DNA of 64,000 nucleotides from Lonicera japonica. Taxonomy: Eukaryota > Streptophyta > Magnoliopsida > Dipsacales > Caprifoliaceae. The translations under genes were made by a program, and so were the position numbers. The stretch spans positions 22,445,017 to 22,509,016 of the forward strand of contig CM038466.1 of the NCBI GenBank assembly GCA_021464415.1, given 5' to 3'. This document shows, piece after piece, positions 32,625 to 45,056 of this stretch. The notes below the pieces were generated by a model. The model did not search any database. It had not been told where the DNA came from and saw only the letters and a list, made by a program, of their open reading frames with translations. Each line of letters starts with the position of its first letter. Within the stretch, counting starts at the first letter, position 1.

Positions 32625-35600
32625 TAAAGTGTAAGTGGATGCTTGAAAATCCTAATCCGATTTGTATTCGAATTCGAATTTTGTGGATAGTTATACAAAT
32701 GGATATTCGAAAAAGAGGATTTGGATAGTGTGACACCCCGAATCTCGTTTTCAGATTTTTCACTTCCATGACCCGGTTAATCACGGATGTCGTACGCGTC
32801 GGCATGTTTAAAATATAAAAATCACAACTTTTAAAAGACTTTTTCTTAGATAAAACTTGATCCATTTGAAAACCTGTTTTTTAAAAAAATCGGCATGTGG
32901 AGTTCGTTTAAACAACAATCCGCCCTGTAAAATTTGAAACCATTTTCATATAAATGAAATCCCAATCACAAACAATTAGATACAGTCCACATATAAACAT
33001 TGCTTTTACAATTTCACATGAAAACCATTTACATATTACAGAATCAAAACCATATATGTATACAATAGCTCTTATCGAAGAGGACTAGGAAAGGTCTATG
33101 GACTTCATAGGCTTTCTACGAAAGAGTACCACATGCCAATCCTCGAAGCCTAACCTGCAAAACTGGTGAAAGGAGGGAATGAGCCAAACCCAGGCTCAGT
33201 GGGAACTATATAGGTTTTGAATACAAAAATACCCCTTTTAAATGATGCATGCCATGTGAAATAATGAAAGTAATTATCTTATGTGTATATATTGTATGAA
33301 TACACCCTTACTTTGATCTATAAACTTTTATAGGTTTATAATGTCAATGCCTTGAAAATCCTTTTATAATATGCATGCCAAATGATTTCCCATTCCCAAA
33401 ATATAATATAATAAAATGAAAATCACTGAAAATACAATTGAAACTGCTCTAATAATATAACATAACAGTATATTTCATACGTACTGGAAAATAAGTATAG
33501 TTAAGATACATGTAGTCCATAACAAGAAATTATATACTATCCACTAGCATTCATACAGGTAAAACCGATGGCTAGTTTGTAAAACATGGCACTACAATTG
33601 CGTCATCTAGAAATGTCTCACCCGAGACAATTAACTCAAATAATCCGCCACTATCCAAGCGTTCGCCAAGTCTGCATTTCGTGGCCTTTCACCCACGCGG
33701 CAGCAGGGCTTCTCGTTTGTTTTCGTTCACGGTTTCGGGTCCTTCACCAAGAAGCATTCAGTCCCAACTTACAGCCCCTACCTTTATAGATCAAACCCAG
33801 GACCTATCATGGACTAGCGTAACCACAGATGTATTTATCTCCAGACTACCCAAGTATCAATCAATAGATGTGCAATTATGCCCATGAAATAACATAATCA
33901 TACATATTGATATCCATCAACTAACCAAACCATATAAAGATAACAAAATACTACATTTGTTTCCTTATAAAGTCTGTATATGCAAATATCATATCTGGAA
34001 CTGAAGAAAACATAAAATATCTATCACATTATATAATAAACTCAAATGTTTATTCAACAAGGCATATCCATATGTGTATATGTACCAAATATATATATAC
34101 TTAACACGAACGTATATCCTCTATATGTATATATTTTAACCATGCGTATATATATATACATATATTATTTATCGCATCACTGTGATACTTAAAATCAGAT
34201 GCACCATGTCTGTTAACTAGTCGTTCAACAAAGAATTTAGTTATCAAAACTCACCAATGGAGAAACTCTTGACACATTAGTGAGCAGGCTCCAAGCCGGA
34301 TACAAATCATGATTTATAATTCTTTAACTTATTATAGACTTCCCCATATGGATGCCGTATCATTTCTCAGTCTTTTCGCATACAAAAGTTTAGCCTGGCA
34401 TAGTTACGGACTGGCTAGGTATATAGAAAATACAATAAACAAATAATTTATAATGTAAGTACAATAATAATATTACCAATAGGAGTAATTGTGTCCGAAG
34501 TATACTTTAAAAATTCGGGTATAATATCATTCATGCGCGTATCATAGTTTTGTATAAACAATTGTATGCGTATGTAAAGGTCGCATACCAATCTTCATCA
34601 TAAACTATGAATAAGTAGGGCTTTATGTATATAAATGTTTTTAGAGTCATAAATAATGTAAATCAAAGCAGGAAATCTCAAAAAAACACCCAAGCCCCCA
34701 TTAACATGCAAATGTTAGAAACTTCATACAAAACATCATTTTTTGCCTTGATTTGGTGTGAGTAAGGTGTAATAGGTAGAAAATAAGTTATAATACTAAT
34801 GTTCCCACCTTTATAGGGTTAATCTCTCGAATAATCGCTGAAGAAACAAGCCGAAAAAGCGCTGAGCTGAAAACCCCCAAATTCGCCCAAAAAAACCTAG
34901 CCATGGAAGAAATTGGGGTTGAAGATGATGATGAATATTAGATGGGGAAAGTGTGTGATGAAATAGCTTGATTCCTCACCTTGAATCTCCCACAAAGCCC
35001 TCAAATTCGTCATTCTTTTTTTTCTCTAGGAGCTCTCGGGAGTTGGTGGTGAAATAAGGAATAAATGGAGGTGAACGGAAATATAAACTGCCATTCAAAT
35101 TTTTTGATTACTGTTCACGTGTGATTTTGGAACTTGGTGCACTGAACTTTGAACGACTATAACTTCTCGCTCAGAAGTCCGATTGAGGTGATCTGTATGT
35201 TTACGAAAATCTAATTCGAAGCTCTACAACTTTTTAGAATGAAGCTTTTCCAAATTCCCAATGGATTATTTCCAAAAATGAGTCGAAGTCAGCGCGTTAC
35301 TACAATGTTACGGAATGAACAACTATTAGTGATTGACCTATTTTGCGACCAATTTTGACCAAGTAGGAGCCTGAATTGGCTTTCAGCCAAATAAAAAAGT
35401 TGTAAATTGCATAAAAATCTAGACACTCACGCGAATGGAAACTCAATCTGGCGAGGAGCGAAGATGTTACGCTTCCTCTAAGTTATCCAAAATTATGAAG
35501 TCGAGTAAATTGAAAACTTGCAATCTACATCCCGATTTCAACTCGAACCACCCAAAATGACTTACGGCTATTCTGACATGCTTAAATATATTAATGTAAC

Positions 35601-36820
35601 TTGTTGGAAGTCTTCGAGTAATTCAGATCCTTTCGGAGAAAAATATGGCAATCCGAAGTCCACTTCTACCTTACGCGCAACTTGTATCGCGATTTTGAGA
35701 AATAGAGAGATACGGGGCGTTACAGATAGTGTTTTTAAATATCCGAACAAATAGATAAAGATATGGATACTGGTAATATTCGACCTGAATAATCCGTATT
35801 CGAGAGGGATTGTCCAATCTATGGATAAACGTTTTACCAAGTAACCATATCCGTTATAATTTAGTATATGTTATGTCTATATATATATTTTCTCACTCTT
35901 AAAAAAATTGGACATGTTTAGTTTAGTGTTCATTAGTTGCCCAATTCACCAAAGTCTTTTAAACTAAACCAAAAATAAAGAAGGCTTAGAAAAGAATAAA
36001 AATAAAAAGAAAGACCTAATTTGTATTTACAACATATATATTTGATTTCTAAAATGAAAGATTTGAGACCGTATCAAATTTAAATAATAATATTTTTAAT
36101 TTGGATTTATTATTTGCATTTATATGGTGGTTATTTTGTAATCTAATATGAATCTTATGGGTTATATCAGGTCAAAGTTTTCTATAAAATGCAACTATTT
36201 ATTTTAACAAGTTTTGAAATTCTTTGTTTTACTTCTCGAGTTATAGCTTGTAAAATGTTTTATTTTAATTAATAAATCATGTAGTTAAATATATTCTTAA
36301 GATTACTTAAATTTTTTGCACTAACAAAACATATGAGCATAAGCACAATAAGAGAGGAAAAACATAGCATAATGTTTAGGAAAAACGCGATGGCTAATCT
36401 GATACCACATTGCATGTGAAATCTCTGCTCCAAAAAGGAAGAGTATAAATTAGTAATCACTCTTCGACTTAAATACATATATTGCATAAAATAAAAATAG
36501 AGATAGTCAATCTCTTGAGCGGCCGAGAATTTCATGTAAAAAGGACAAACGTTTTGAAATTGACCTTTTTTGCCTTTTTCCCTTGTGCAAGAGTGAAGGC
36601 AAAGGTAGAATTCTTTTATTCAAGAGCATAGCCATAGTTATATATAAAAATGAATAAGGTAATTATTTGAATATGAAAAATCCGATAGGATAAAGATAAG
36701 AATAGTTGAACTTACTATCCGAAGGGATACAAATAAATATTTGGATAGCATATTTAAAAAATGATAAGGATTATAAATAGTTTGGTATCCGGTCCGAATC
36801 CTATCCGTTTACACACTTAA
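32625..36820. mobile_element. hAT-like element nested in the MULE-like arm
   Basis: Perfect 8-bp duplications ATTTTAGG at 32617-32624 and 36821-36828. Ends TAAAGTGTAAGTGGAT and ATCCGTTTACACACTTAA are imperfect inverted repeats. The ends are rich in ggatattcg/cgaatatcc motifs. Without the solo LTR inside it, it would be about 1.2 kb. No transposase frame is seen. Confidence 0.75.
32729..35724 (-). mobile_element. Solo LTR (about 3.0 kb) nested in the hAT-like element
   Basis: Bounded by TGTGACACCCCG and CGGGGCGTTACA with perfect 5-bp duplications GATAG at 32724-32728 and 35725-35729. TG..CA ends and a 5-bp duplication fit an LTR. The minus-strand sense is suggested by TGTAACGCCCCG as LTR start. 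No gag or pol, so it is a solo LTR left by recombination. Lineage not determined; long LTRs with such ends occur in plant gypsy elements. Confidence 0.7.
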
Positions 36821-36924
36821 ATTTTAGGGTTTCACTTGCCACTTATGAAACTTCAAGGATACAAATAAAATTTGACCCAAACTTTAGGGTTTTTTGTATA
36901 TATCAATTACCCTTACTTTTTTAG

Positions 36925-37021
36925 AAGAAAGGGGTTGGCCCAGTAGTAAGTAACCTCCACTTTTGCCTTTAAGTCAAGGAAGAGAATTAGACCTCTCTTA
37001 ATTTTATTTTATTTTATTTTT
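36925..37021 (+). repeat. Possible SINE fragment
   Basis: ggggttggcccagtagtaag resembles a Pol III A box region, and gagaattagacctctc a worn B box about 45 bp later, followed by a T-rich tail. It lies just outside the MULE-like element. No target duplication seen. Confidence 0.3.
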
Positions 37022-37522
37022 TTAAAAAAATGATTGTTACTTTTACAATGTTTTAAAAGTCGCTAAATTGCCTAAGTAAGAAATACGAGAAACAAACAAT
37101 GCCACTCGACACTCTTTTAGTTGTATAGTCTTATGTTTGGTTTCTTGGTCAAAACTTAAATACATTATATATTAATTTTAATATAAAGAGCTTTTCATGC
37201 AAATAAAAACTGACATATTTTCATTGATATAGTTAATTTGCAATAAAATGTAAAATACGATGTCAAAATAAATCATGATCCCTTTACTTACAGTACTAAC
37301 CAAACATATTATTTTATATATATATTCGACCTAATTGTGGAATTATTTAATTCCAATACACTAAATTATAAGTTTCCTCTTAAGGAAAAGGTAAGCTTAA
37401 AATGAAACTTAGAACACCATGTCTATTGGATCGAAATGATGATATATACATATGTGTGTTTTTTTATATTTAATTAATAAACTTGCGGGTTTATAATTTT
37501 AGTTATTGAAATGAAATCGCAG

Positions 37523-37612
37523 GAGTTCAAGCATGAGTACAATATGGGAGGGGGATATCTGGCTTGGGTGGAGAATGATTTAGCTGTGAATAAACCTAAT
37601 GTGGAGCTCTAA
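37523..37612 (+). pseudogene. Rhodanese (STR16/18-like) last exon
   Basis: After an AAATCGCAG acceptor the frame reads EFKHEYNMGGGYLAWVENDL then AVNKPNVEL and TAA (37610-37612). 'GGGYxAWVENxLxV' is the C-terminal signature of plant STR16/STR18 rhodaneses. Together with the exons at 7028-8397 it shows that one gene has been split by about 29 kb of transposons. The exon encoding the catalytic CxxGxR loop, expected just before this one, was not found. Confidence 0.7.
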
Positions 37613-37639
37613 TCACTTCATTTATCCTTGTGTAAAGGG

Positions 37640-39065
37640 ATATATATGGCTGATATACAGCACATTTCATAAAAGCATCAATGCCTACAAATTGGAACAA
37701 AAGTGGGTTATCCCACTTTTCAAAAAATAAGCCTTACCTGCAGCCAAACAAGATAACTTTCTTATTAAAAAAATAAAGAAACAAAAGACCCACTTTTGTT
37801 CCTCCGCTGGCTCTCTCTTTTTCGCTAGTATCTCTTTGCCCTTGACCATCTCTCTCTCTCTCAACTATACAGCCAGCTTCTTCCCTCTACAATTAGCTTC
37901 CACCATTTTCTTCAACAGTGTCCTTCTATTCCGCAAATTGGTGTCCTTCTATTCCGCAAATTAGCGTCCAACGAGTAAGTGCTCTCTTCTCCCCATTATT
38001 TATTTGTGATTTGAGAATCTTTGAATAAGAAAAACCTATATTTGAATTTGGCTATTTAAGCTTACCTTTGTTGTAGACGCAAATTTGCTGCAATTTTTTT
38101 TTTCTAATTTCATTTTTATTGCTTATTATAGAAATCTAGGCTTTTACACGCTTCGAATTTGGGGTTTTAAATGAGTTTGATGCTTGATTTAGATTCCTAT
38201 TTGTTCCAATTTCAGTTTTAAAAGTAAGTCTCCTTTTTGTTGCATTCGAATATTAATTTTTAAATGTCAATAACTTGTTGCAATCCGTAAGTAATAATTC
38301 ATTTAGTATTTGTGTTGTCTTATTTTTTACATTGTAGTATCCATCTTGTTTTTTTTTTTTTTTTATGTAAGTCTTCTACGTGCAAGGATGCAAATTTGCA
38401 AGAAAGTAATGGGTGGTCAATGGAAAATGGGGATGATATGAGTCTAAATGTTGGATTTCTTGATTCTTAGTGGTTCTACTATATTATGTTCTTTTAGTTA
38501 AGATTTAGTTTTTGAAGAATTGTGTGAATTTTTTTGAATAAACTCGATTATATTTATTTTGTTTAAGATTGACTTTTTGGATGAATTGCATGAATTTTTG
38601 AATGAAAATGTTTGTATATTTTTAGTTCAAGATTGAATGTTTGAAAGAATTGTGTGGATCTTTGAATGAAAAAAGTTATTATAACAACATTAAATGATTA
38701 TATTCCATTGGACAATAATTTGCGGAATAGGAGCTCTGCTAATGAAAATGGTGGAAGCCAATCGTAGAGAAGGGATGCTAGCTATATAATTGAAATATAT
38801 ATACAGAGAGAGAGAAACAGATAAATTGTCAATGTTAGAGAAAGGCTATCAAAAAAGGGAGAGCATCGGTGGATTAAAAATGGTTTTTTTTTTAATAAAA
38901 AAAGTTATGTTGTTTATCTACATGTTTACAAAAGTGGGTCTTTTGCTTATTTATTTTTTTAATAAAAAGTTTATCTTGTTTGGCTGCAGGTTTTTGTAAA
39001 GTGGGACAACCCACTTTTATTCAAATTCGTAAGCATTGATGCGTATTTGAAATGCATTGTATATA
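37640..39065. mobile_element. Inverted-repeat element with long arms
   Basis: About 37640-37970 recurs in inverted form at about 38700-39065. Shared blocks include aaaagtgggttatcccac, cctgcagccaaacaagataa, and ttccaccattttc with attccgcaaatt. The arms are about 330 bp and imperfect, around a 0.7-kb AT-rich centre. Long arms suggest a MULE- or foldback-type element; a target duplication could not be fixed. It lies just after the rhodanese stop codon. Confidence 0.62.
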
Positions 39066-39454
39066 TATATATATATTAATTGAAAACAAATATATATATT
39101 TATTTATTTATACTACATTATGCCAAATAGTAGTTAAAAGTCATCAGTGTACGTATCCTCCAATCAAGATGGCACAATGTGTATTTTTCCACCACTTTAG
39201 TGGGATATAAGACGTGTATTGTCTCAATTAAATTATTAATTTTAGTCAATTTGACACGATTTTTTACACGTGGTGAATCGATAAATTTTTATTATGGAAC
39301 ATGTTTTGAATTTTTTTCCTAAAAAGAAGATAATAAATTTAACATAAATATAGTTAAAATTTAATAATAATGTTAACAAGTGCCATCGTGCCTAAAGGGC
39401 AAGAAAATTTATAAATAGAAATCACTAGGTAATACATGAGAATCTGTGCATTAT
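39066..39454. other. AT-rich spacer
   Basis: Begins with (TA)n runs; no gene or repeat boundary recognised. Confidence 0.4.
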
Positions 39455-39552
39455 TTAATATAGGGTGCCGGTAACTACACCCTTAATTTATAGTCTACTC
39501 ACCAATTATTAAAAAATAACTATGTTGCTTTAACTAGTCACTTCATTGTTAA

Positions 39553-39592
<40 letters not shown>

Positions 39593-39965
39593 GTCCTTTT
39601 GGATTTTGAAAATAACGATTCCTTGGCCTAATATTTACATTCAATAAACACAATCCGATTAATATAGAACTTCATTAAAACAATTTTTCTTTAAGTTGTA
39701 GATGGGTTTTCATTTCATACACGATGACATTTATTTAAGTGTTATTGTAACAACAATGTGAAATTCAATTTTCTCTAGTATAAGGGAATAAAGGCAACCA
39801 AAAATAAATAAACAAGGAAGTGCTTTTTGTGTTTAAAATGGGATTGAAAAAAAGAGGATGAAGGAAAGAGAGATTTATAATTAAGGCACCCTTGTTATTT
39901 TTTAATAAACGAGGTGTATACTGAAAATTAAGGGTGCCTCAACACCCTTTAATGTATATTCAGTT
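39455..39965. mobile_element. Possible MITE (about 510 bp)
   Basis: The left end tatagggtgccggtaac, with cacccttaattt and ttattaaaaaataac, recurs inverted at the right end (gttattttttaataaa ... aaattaagggtgcctcaaca). A (TC)n(TA)n microsatellite lies inside at about 39556-39592. Target duplication unclear. Confidence 0.4.
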
Positions 39966-40442
39966 TTTATTCTTTCTATATTTAGGTTCATGTCATATGC
40001 CCTTAACACGCATGTTAACAGTATCCAAAATTTGATTATCTTCTTATCTTATAGATTAAATTAAATTTATAGCGTTTTATTAACGATAAGGCTTTAAGCA
40101 CTTCAAAATTCATTAAGGAAATATATTTTGAAGAGCTTCTAGGAAGCCAATTCCATCCGAGATCCATTTTGTAGAGATAAATTGCGTGAAAGTAAATGTT
40201 AATAAAGAAAATTACGATAAGAAGCTTATCTAGATTTTTTACTCGTTACCAAAATCGAAATCGAATTTTCAATTGAACACCGTGCTTATGAGCTATTTAA
40301 TTTATTTTTCTTTAACTGTGTGACTGGAATTATATTTTTAGTATTGTACTCTCTTTTGTTATTCTTTATCATTTTTGTTTCTTTCCATGTGAACTTTGAT
40401 AAAGACACAAAAGTTTAAGAAAACTACGACTACATCAATAAC

Positions 40443-40995
40443 ATGATGGCTACGTGGTACAAGGAGTTTAAGTGCGAGTTGCATAACTACTTTTTAGAGT
40501 TTGGATCATCTAAGGGTGCATTAGCAAATCCTCTCATAGAGATGGACGCAAGATCGGGGCAATGAGAGTTTTTATGTGAACATTTTCAGTTAGATCGATT
40601 TTTGGTACTTATTATGTTGGTTCACATGTAACATACGTTATTTCTTCAATTTCTTTGTATGATTTCATTGGCAATTGATTTTTTATTTTACTATCTACTT
40701 GTATAAAGACAATCGAAGGCTAACAGGATTAACCAAGCAAAGAGGCCATATGAACATTACGCTCGCTCGTGCCCATTTTGCTATATAATGGAAGAGTGCG
40801 CTGAGGTAAAGTGGGGGGATATTTAGTTTTTACAAGATAGTCTTACTAGCAGATCATCATTACTTGACATTGAAATAGTTTTAAGTTTCATATAAAATAC
40901 TTGCAGGCGGGATCCCAATTTCCGAAAATTGACACATTTGAGAGAGCTTATGTGGGGAAGAATAAGAATATTACCAATGATGCTGCCAAGGCCAA
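40443..40995 (+). pseudogene. CACTA-type plant transposase (Transposase_24-like) fragment
   Basis: Three exon-like pieces. 40443-about 40600 reads WYKEFKCELHNYFLEFGSSK then GALANPLIEM, a TGA at 40563, and EFLCEHFQ. 40709-40805 reads QSKANRINQAKRPYEHYARS then CPFCYIMEECAE|GTAAAG. After a TTGCAG acceptor, 40907 on reads AGSQFPKIDTFERAYVGKNK. The order 'KxELHxYY..F..ALANP', 'W.FLC..F', 'SKAN..NR.K..Y.H..GS' and 'P..I..F...H' is that of the plant En/Spm-associated Transposase_24 domain. The DNA-binding and catalytic parts of a CACTA element were not found, so it is a fragment. Confidence 0.58.
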
Positions 40996-41014
40996 AAATT
41001 TAAGTTTTACAGTT

Positions 41015-41027
41015 TTGAAGCCGAATC

Positions 41028-41059
<32 letters not shown>

Positions 41060-41215
41060 GGTCTGACTGCCCCAAAAGATACTGAAGTTGAACCAAATAA
41101 TAATAATAATAATAACAACAATGGGTCTGACCTCCCCCAAGAAATACCGAAGCCGAACCGAATCATAATAATAACAATAGGTCTGATCGCTCCCAAGAGA
41201 TATCGAATCCGTACC

Positions 41216-41296
<81 letters not shown>

Positions 41297-41330
41297 TAAG
41301 CCTGACCGCCCCCGAGAGAATGAATATTAA
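41015..41330. repeat. Compound (TAA)n and spacer repeat
   Basis: Four blocks, each with a TAA/ATA microsatellite followed by a 35-40 bp spacer of the form 'gggtctgac(c/t)..cccc.aagagatac.gaa.ccga'. The last microsatellite, about 41217-41293, is the longest. Tyr- or Leu-repeat reading frames here are artefacts. It directly follows the transposase fragment. Confidence 0.85.
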
Positions 41331-43320
41331 GATCATCATAACATGGCCTGACCATCTCAGGGAATATCATAATATATAGTAACAGAATTGGACCATATGT
41401 CCACCAATATCATTTAAATATAACTACTAGTGTCTTGGCGTTGTCTAGATTTTCGAACTCCACACCGCTGACTTTAGAAAGCCGACAATTTGCTGCCCTC
41501 TAAAGGTTTAAGGATTTTCAACCCAAGGGTACCGAGCCCTTCTTATTTTCATACCGGCAAACACTAGCCATACCCAATTCCTTTCACCTTCGGGAGGCCT
41601 TAAATTTATCAACGATGCCAGCTAATCATTGTTGGCAAATCAATCGAGATCATGCCATATCCAAGAATATATCACCATAAGCATATAAAACTCCCAATAT
41701 GCATATATAAGAGATATAAGCTCTCTAAGATATAGATATTCGAGCCAGATGCCATAGAGAATTTCTGATATAGCCAGACCGCTAGGCTGACATAAATATA
41801 TAATTATGCATTTTAATCCCATATGAAACAATTCAATAAATACTTGGGGTTTAGAACTTTGTGTTATAATTTCAAAATTTATAATTATTATTCATATGCA
41901 TGTATTTGGTTATCACCAACCAACCAACCATTAATTAATTATATTAACTTATAAATGCAAAATTATATATTTGAGGAATATTTTGAATTTAAACAATTTA
42001 AAACACAAATAATCATAATTAACCCCTACTTCGCAATATTCAGCAACAGAGAATGAAATTTAAGATGATAACCCGAACCACAACCAACACAACTCCAAAA
42101 TTCTTATACCCTCGTATAACCTTCAACGTATATAACAACTTTTCCTTGAGACCTAACACGATTTGGCGGTGTTTGGATGACCAATTTCTAAATATAAAGC
42201 TTCGTACCTATTTTTTTTTCTCCTTTCCATCTCTCTCGGCTAGTATAAAATGAAAGAAGAAGAATGAAGAAAGTGGAGCAATATTTAGATGATGGAAGTC
42301 GGTGAGGTAAAAAAAAATCTAACTTTTAGCTTTATTATGATAATTCACCTTGAAGTTTCATAACTTTATTTTTTACAATTAGCATGTCCACGTGTAAAGC
42401 AAAAAGGAAGGAAGCACTTGATTTTATAAGAAAACCAATAGAATTTGCTAAAACCTGGACTAGTCCAGCAGAATGATTTTTTAAGAATTTGCCTTTTCCA
42501 AATTTTGGACCTGTCCAATTTTTCAACCCGTATCAGTCTGACGTATAAAATTTTGGGCATGTATTTATCGTAAATTTTTTTAATTTTTTTAACATTTTCC
42601 AAAAAGGTGTTTGACTCTATATTTTTTTATAAATATAACTATTAGTTTCGGTCAAAATTATATGATTCTAGAGAACTTTTTAAGACAAAAAATATCCAAA
42701 TGCTATAATCATTTTTTAAGAATTTTGAGACACCACTTAGGTTTTGTTTACATACCTTATGATATCTTATTGTTATTCAAATTTAAGAACTAGGGTTCCA
42801 ATTGTTTACAGTCCTATGAGAGTATCTTCAGTTGCAATTAGAGACGGGTTGAGCGAAGTGGCTAATTTGCGATAAGGGAAATTGCAGACGGGGGTGAAAG
42901 ATTGTGATCAAGTGTGTAGAAAGAGGCGACGGGTTAGTCGGGAAAGTATGAAGCATTACGTCAAGCCAGTTATGGTTGGATTATACGTTCAAGGGATTGA
43001 CAAAACTGTTGGGTAAATTTTGAGGAATCATTTTTTGCAAATCATCGAGTCTATAATTTCGTTTTGACCATAGTGAAGCACTGCCAGTTCATCTCAAGGA
43101 TCAGTCCTACGCAAGTAGGGATACCTCATAAATATCTTGTGTTGTGAATTATTTTTTGTAATTGCTTGCTTGTTATAAATTGTTAGTAAACACAACACAT
43201 GTTTTGATAGTAAAATTAATTAGACCTAGGGTTTTAATTCGGCTTATCAAATCTTAAATTATTTTTAATAAAAACCCTAAAATCAATATAGGCAATACGA
43301 TCCCTAATTTTTTTTTCAGG
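41331..43320. other. Intergenic, unassigned
   Basis: A GC-richer block at 41430-41640 (cttggcgttgtctag...ttcgggaggcctt) looks like part of an old repeat but was not identified. The rest is AT-rich. 42840-43090 may belong to the copia remnant downstream but shows no frame. Confidence 0.35.
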
Positions 43321-43328
43321 TAAAATTA

Positions 43329-44450
43329 ATGAAACGATTTATTTGGTGCAACAAGAAAACTTCATGGTGGGAGACCCAAATAATATGGTTTTTAAAACTT
43401 AAGAAATCCATGTATAGACTTAAGCATGCATTTCGACAATGGTATTTCAAGTTTCATAAGTGATCATTTTTGGTTTTGAAATGAATTTGGTCAATGATTA
43501 CATATACCATAAGTTCTGTGGAAGTAAGTATATTTTGCTAGTTTTATATGTCGATTACATTTTTATTTCCAATAATGATATAAGCATATTGCACGAAACC
43601 AATAGATTTATAACTAAGAATTTTAAGATGAAAGATATTGGTGACGTCTTTTTTATGTTAGACATACAAATACAATTGGATCGCTTTCAGGGTATTTTAA
43701 GATTATCACAAAAGTGTTATATTGAAAAGGTTCTCAAAAGATATGGCATGCAAGATTGCAAACCATGTGATACCCCTGTGGTTAAAGGAAACATGTTTAG
43801 TCTTAGTCTGTGCCCTAAGAATGATTTTGAGGAAAATGAAATGTAAAAGATTCCTTATGCATCAGCAATAGGGAATCTGATATATGCTCAGGTATGTACG
43901 TGTCCAGATGTTGCGTACATTACTAAGATGTTAAGCAAATATTTAAGCAATCTAGGAATAGACCATTTGAAAGCAACGAAAAAGTCTTATGGTACTTATA
44001 AAGAACAAATAATTACATGTTTACACATCGGAGATCTAATTAACTTGAGATCGTTGGGTATACTTACTCCGATTTTGCTGGATGTCAAGATAGTGTGAAA
44101 TATACATTATGCTATGTTTACTTGCTAACCGGAGGTGCTATCTCCTGAAAAGGTGCTAAACAATCTCTTATAACCCCTTTTATCATGGTGACGTAGTCCA
44201 TAACATGTTATGAGACGTTCAATCATGGACTATGGCTGAGGAATTTTTTCACGGGATTACAGATAGTGGATAATATTGAAAGACCATTTAGGTTATTTTG
44301 TGACAATACTTCAACAATTCTATATTACTAATAATAAGAGCTCAAGGAAGTCTAAGCATATAGACACCAAATAAATTTCGTGAAAGAATCTTTATGAATT
44401 TGCGATTGATTCAAATTCATTCCCATATTCAATGGTCAGTTGCGTGGCTG
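43329..44450 (+). pseudogene. copia reverse transcriptase/RNase H relic
   Basis: Starts NETIYLVQQENF, then KKSMYRLKHAFRQWYFKF and KYILLVLYVDYIFI, where the catalytic YVDD has become YVDY. MKDIGDVFFMLDIQIQLDR and GILRLSQKCYIEKVLKRYGM follow, then KIPYASAIGNLIYAQVCTCP, and RNase H-like pieces (YSDFAGCQDSVKYT, GGAIS, KHIDTK). Frames change several times with stops (for example 43844-43846). The order and spacing match the Ty1-copia RVT_2 domain. No LTRs were found beside it. Confidence 0.85.
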
Positions 44451-44604
44451 TAGAGATTAGTCAGAAAAAATTGGCTCCTACACTTCATAGCATTAGAAAA
44501 AACAGAAAAATTATAATATGTGTTTTAAAGGCACATTTTAAACATATTATGAAAGAAAAGAATAACATTTTATATAAAATTTGTGCCTAATTTATAAAGT
44601 CTGT

Positions 44605-45056
44605 CTATTTTGAAGCCCGAGGCAAAATCCTAAAAGACGTCTTTTACAAATAAATATATTAAAATTTTTATATTAATAAAAATAAAATTATTTTTATTTT
44701 AATGATAAGAGTTTACATGTCACAAAAAACTTATTACAATTAAAAATAACCCTGCAAAAACGATACAAATTAAATATCTAATTGTCTATTATTGTTTTGA
44801 AATCAATATGAGTGAAGAAATAATGAGAAGATTGAATATGAGAAGAAAGAATCAGAGAAAAGTTGAAGAGATTATTTCTCTACACACCATTACAGTTTTA
44901 GAAACATGAGTTATTTTTCTTGAAAACTTGCTTTATTAATTAAAAAGTTTTTTTTCCCTTTTTTAATATATAAATAAACAAATAAAATATTGGTGTCCTT
45001 CTCAATTTTAGGACCCTGAGTTGTGGCCCCGTCAGCTCAGCCCCAGGGCCAGTTAT
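44605..45056. mobile_element. hAT fragment of the CAGGGCC family
   Basis: Left part gaagcccgaggcaaaatcct and right end ggaccctgagttgtggcccc ... ccccagggcc match the two ends of the element at 48394-49300. The left terminus seems lost. No coding capacity. Confidence 0.5.

Larger units (their letters stand above)
31578..36912. mobile_element. MULE-like inverted-repeat element, interrupted
   Basis: The left arm 31578-31712 (GGGTAATTGATAC...) is repeated in inverted form in two pieces, 32572-32624 and 36829-36912, split by the hAT-like insertion. The ends GGGTAATTGATA/TATCAATTACCC are flanked by TTACTTTTA and TTACTTTTT, a 9-bp duplication with one mismatch, typical of Mutator-like elements. Without the insert the element would be about 1.1 kb with about 135-bp arms. 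Its interior carries a gene-like segment (31848-32060). No transposase. Confidence 0.72.

Noticed and set aside
33586..33887. Two overlapping 67-68 codon frames near 33.6 kb
   Set aside because: They lie inside the solo LTR in a GC-richer non-coding block; no recognisable protein.
40901..41370. Frames with poly-Asn, poly-Tyr or poly-Leu around 41 kb
   Set aside because: They translate the (TAA)n microsatellite.
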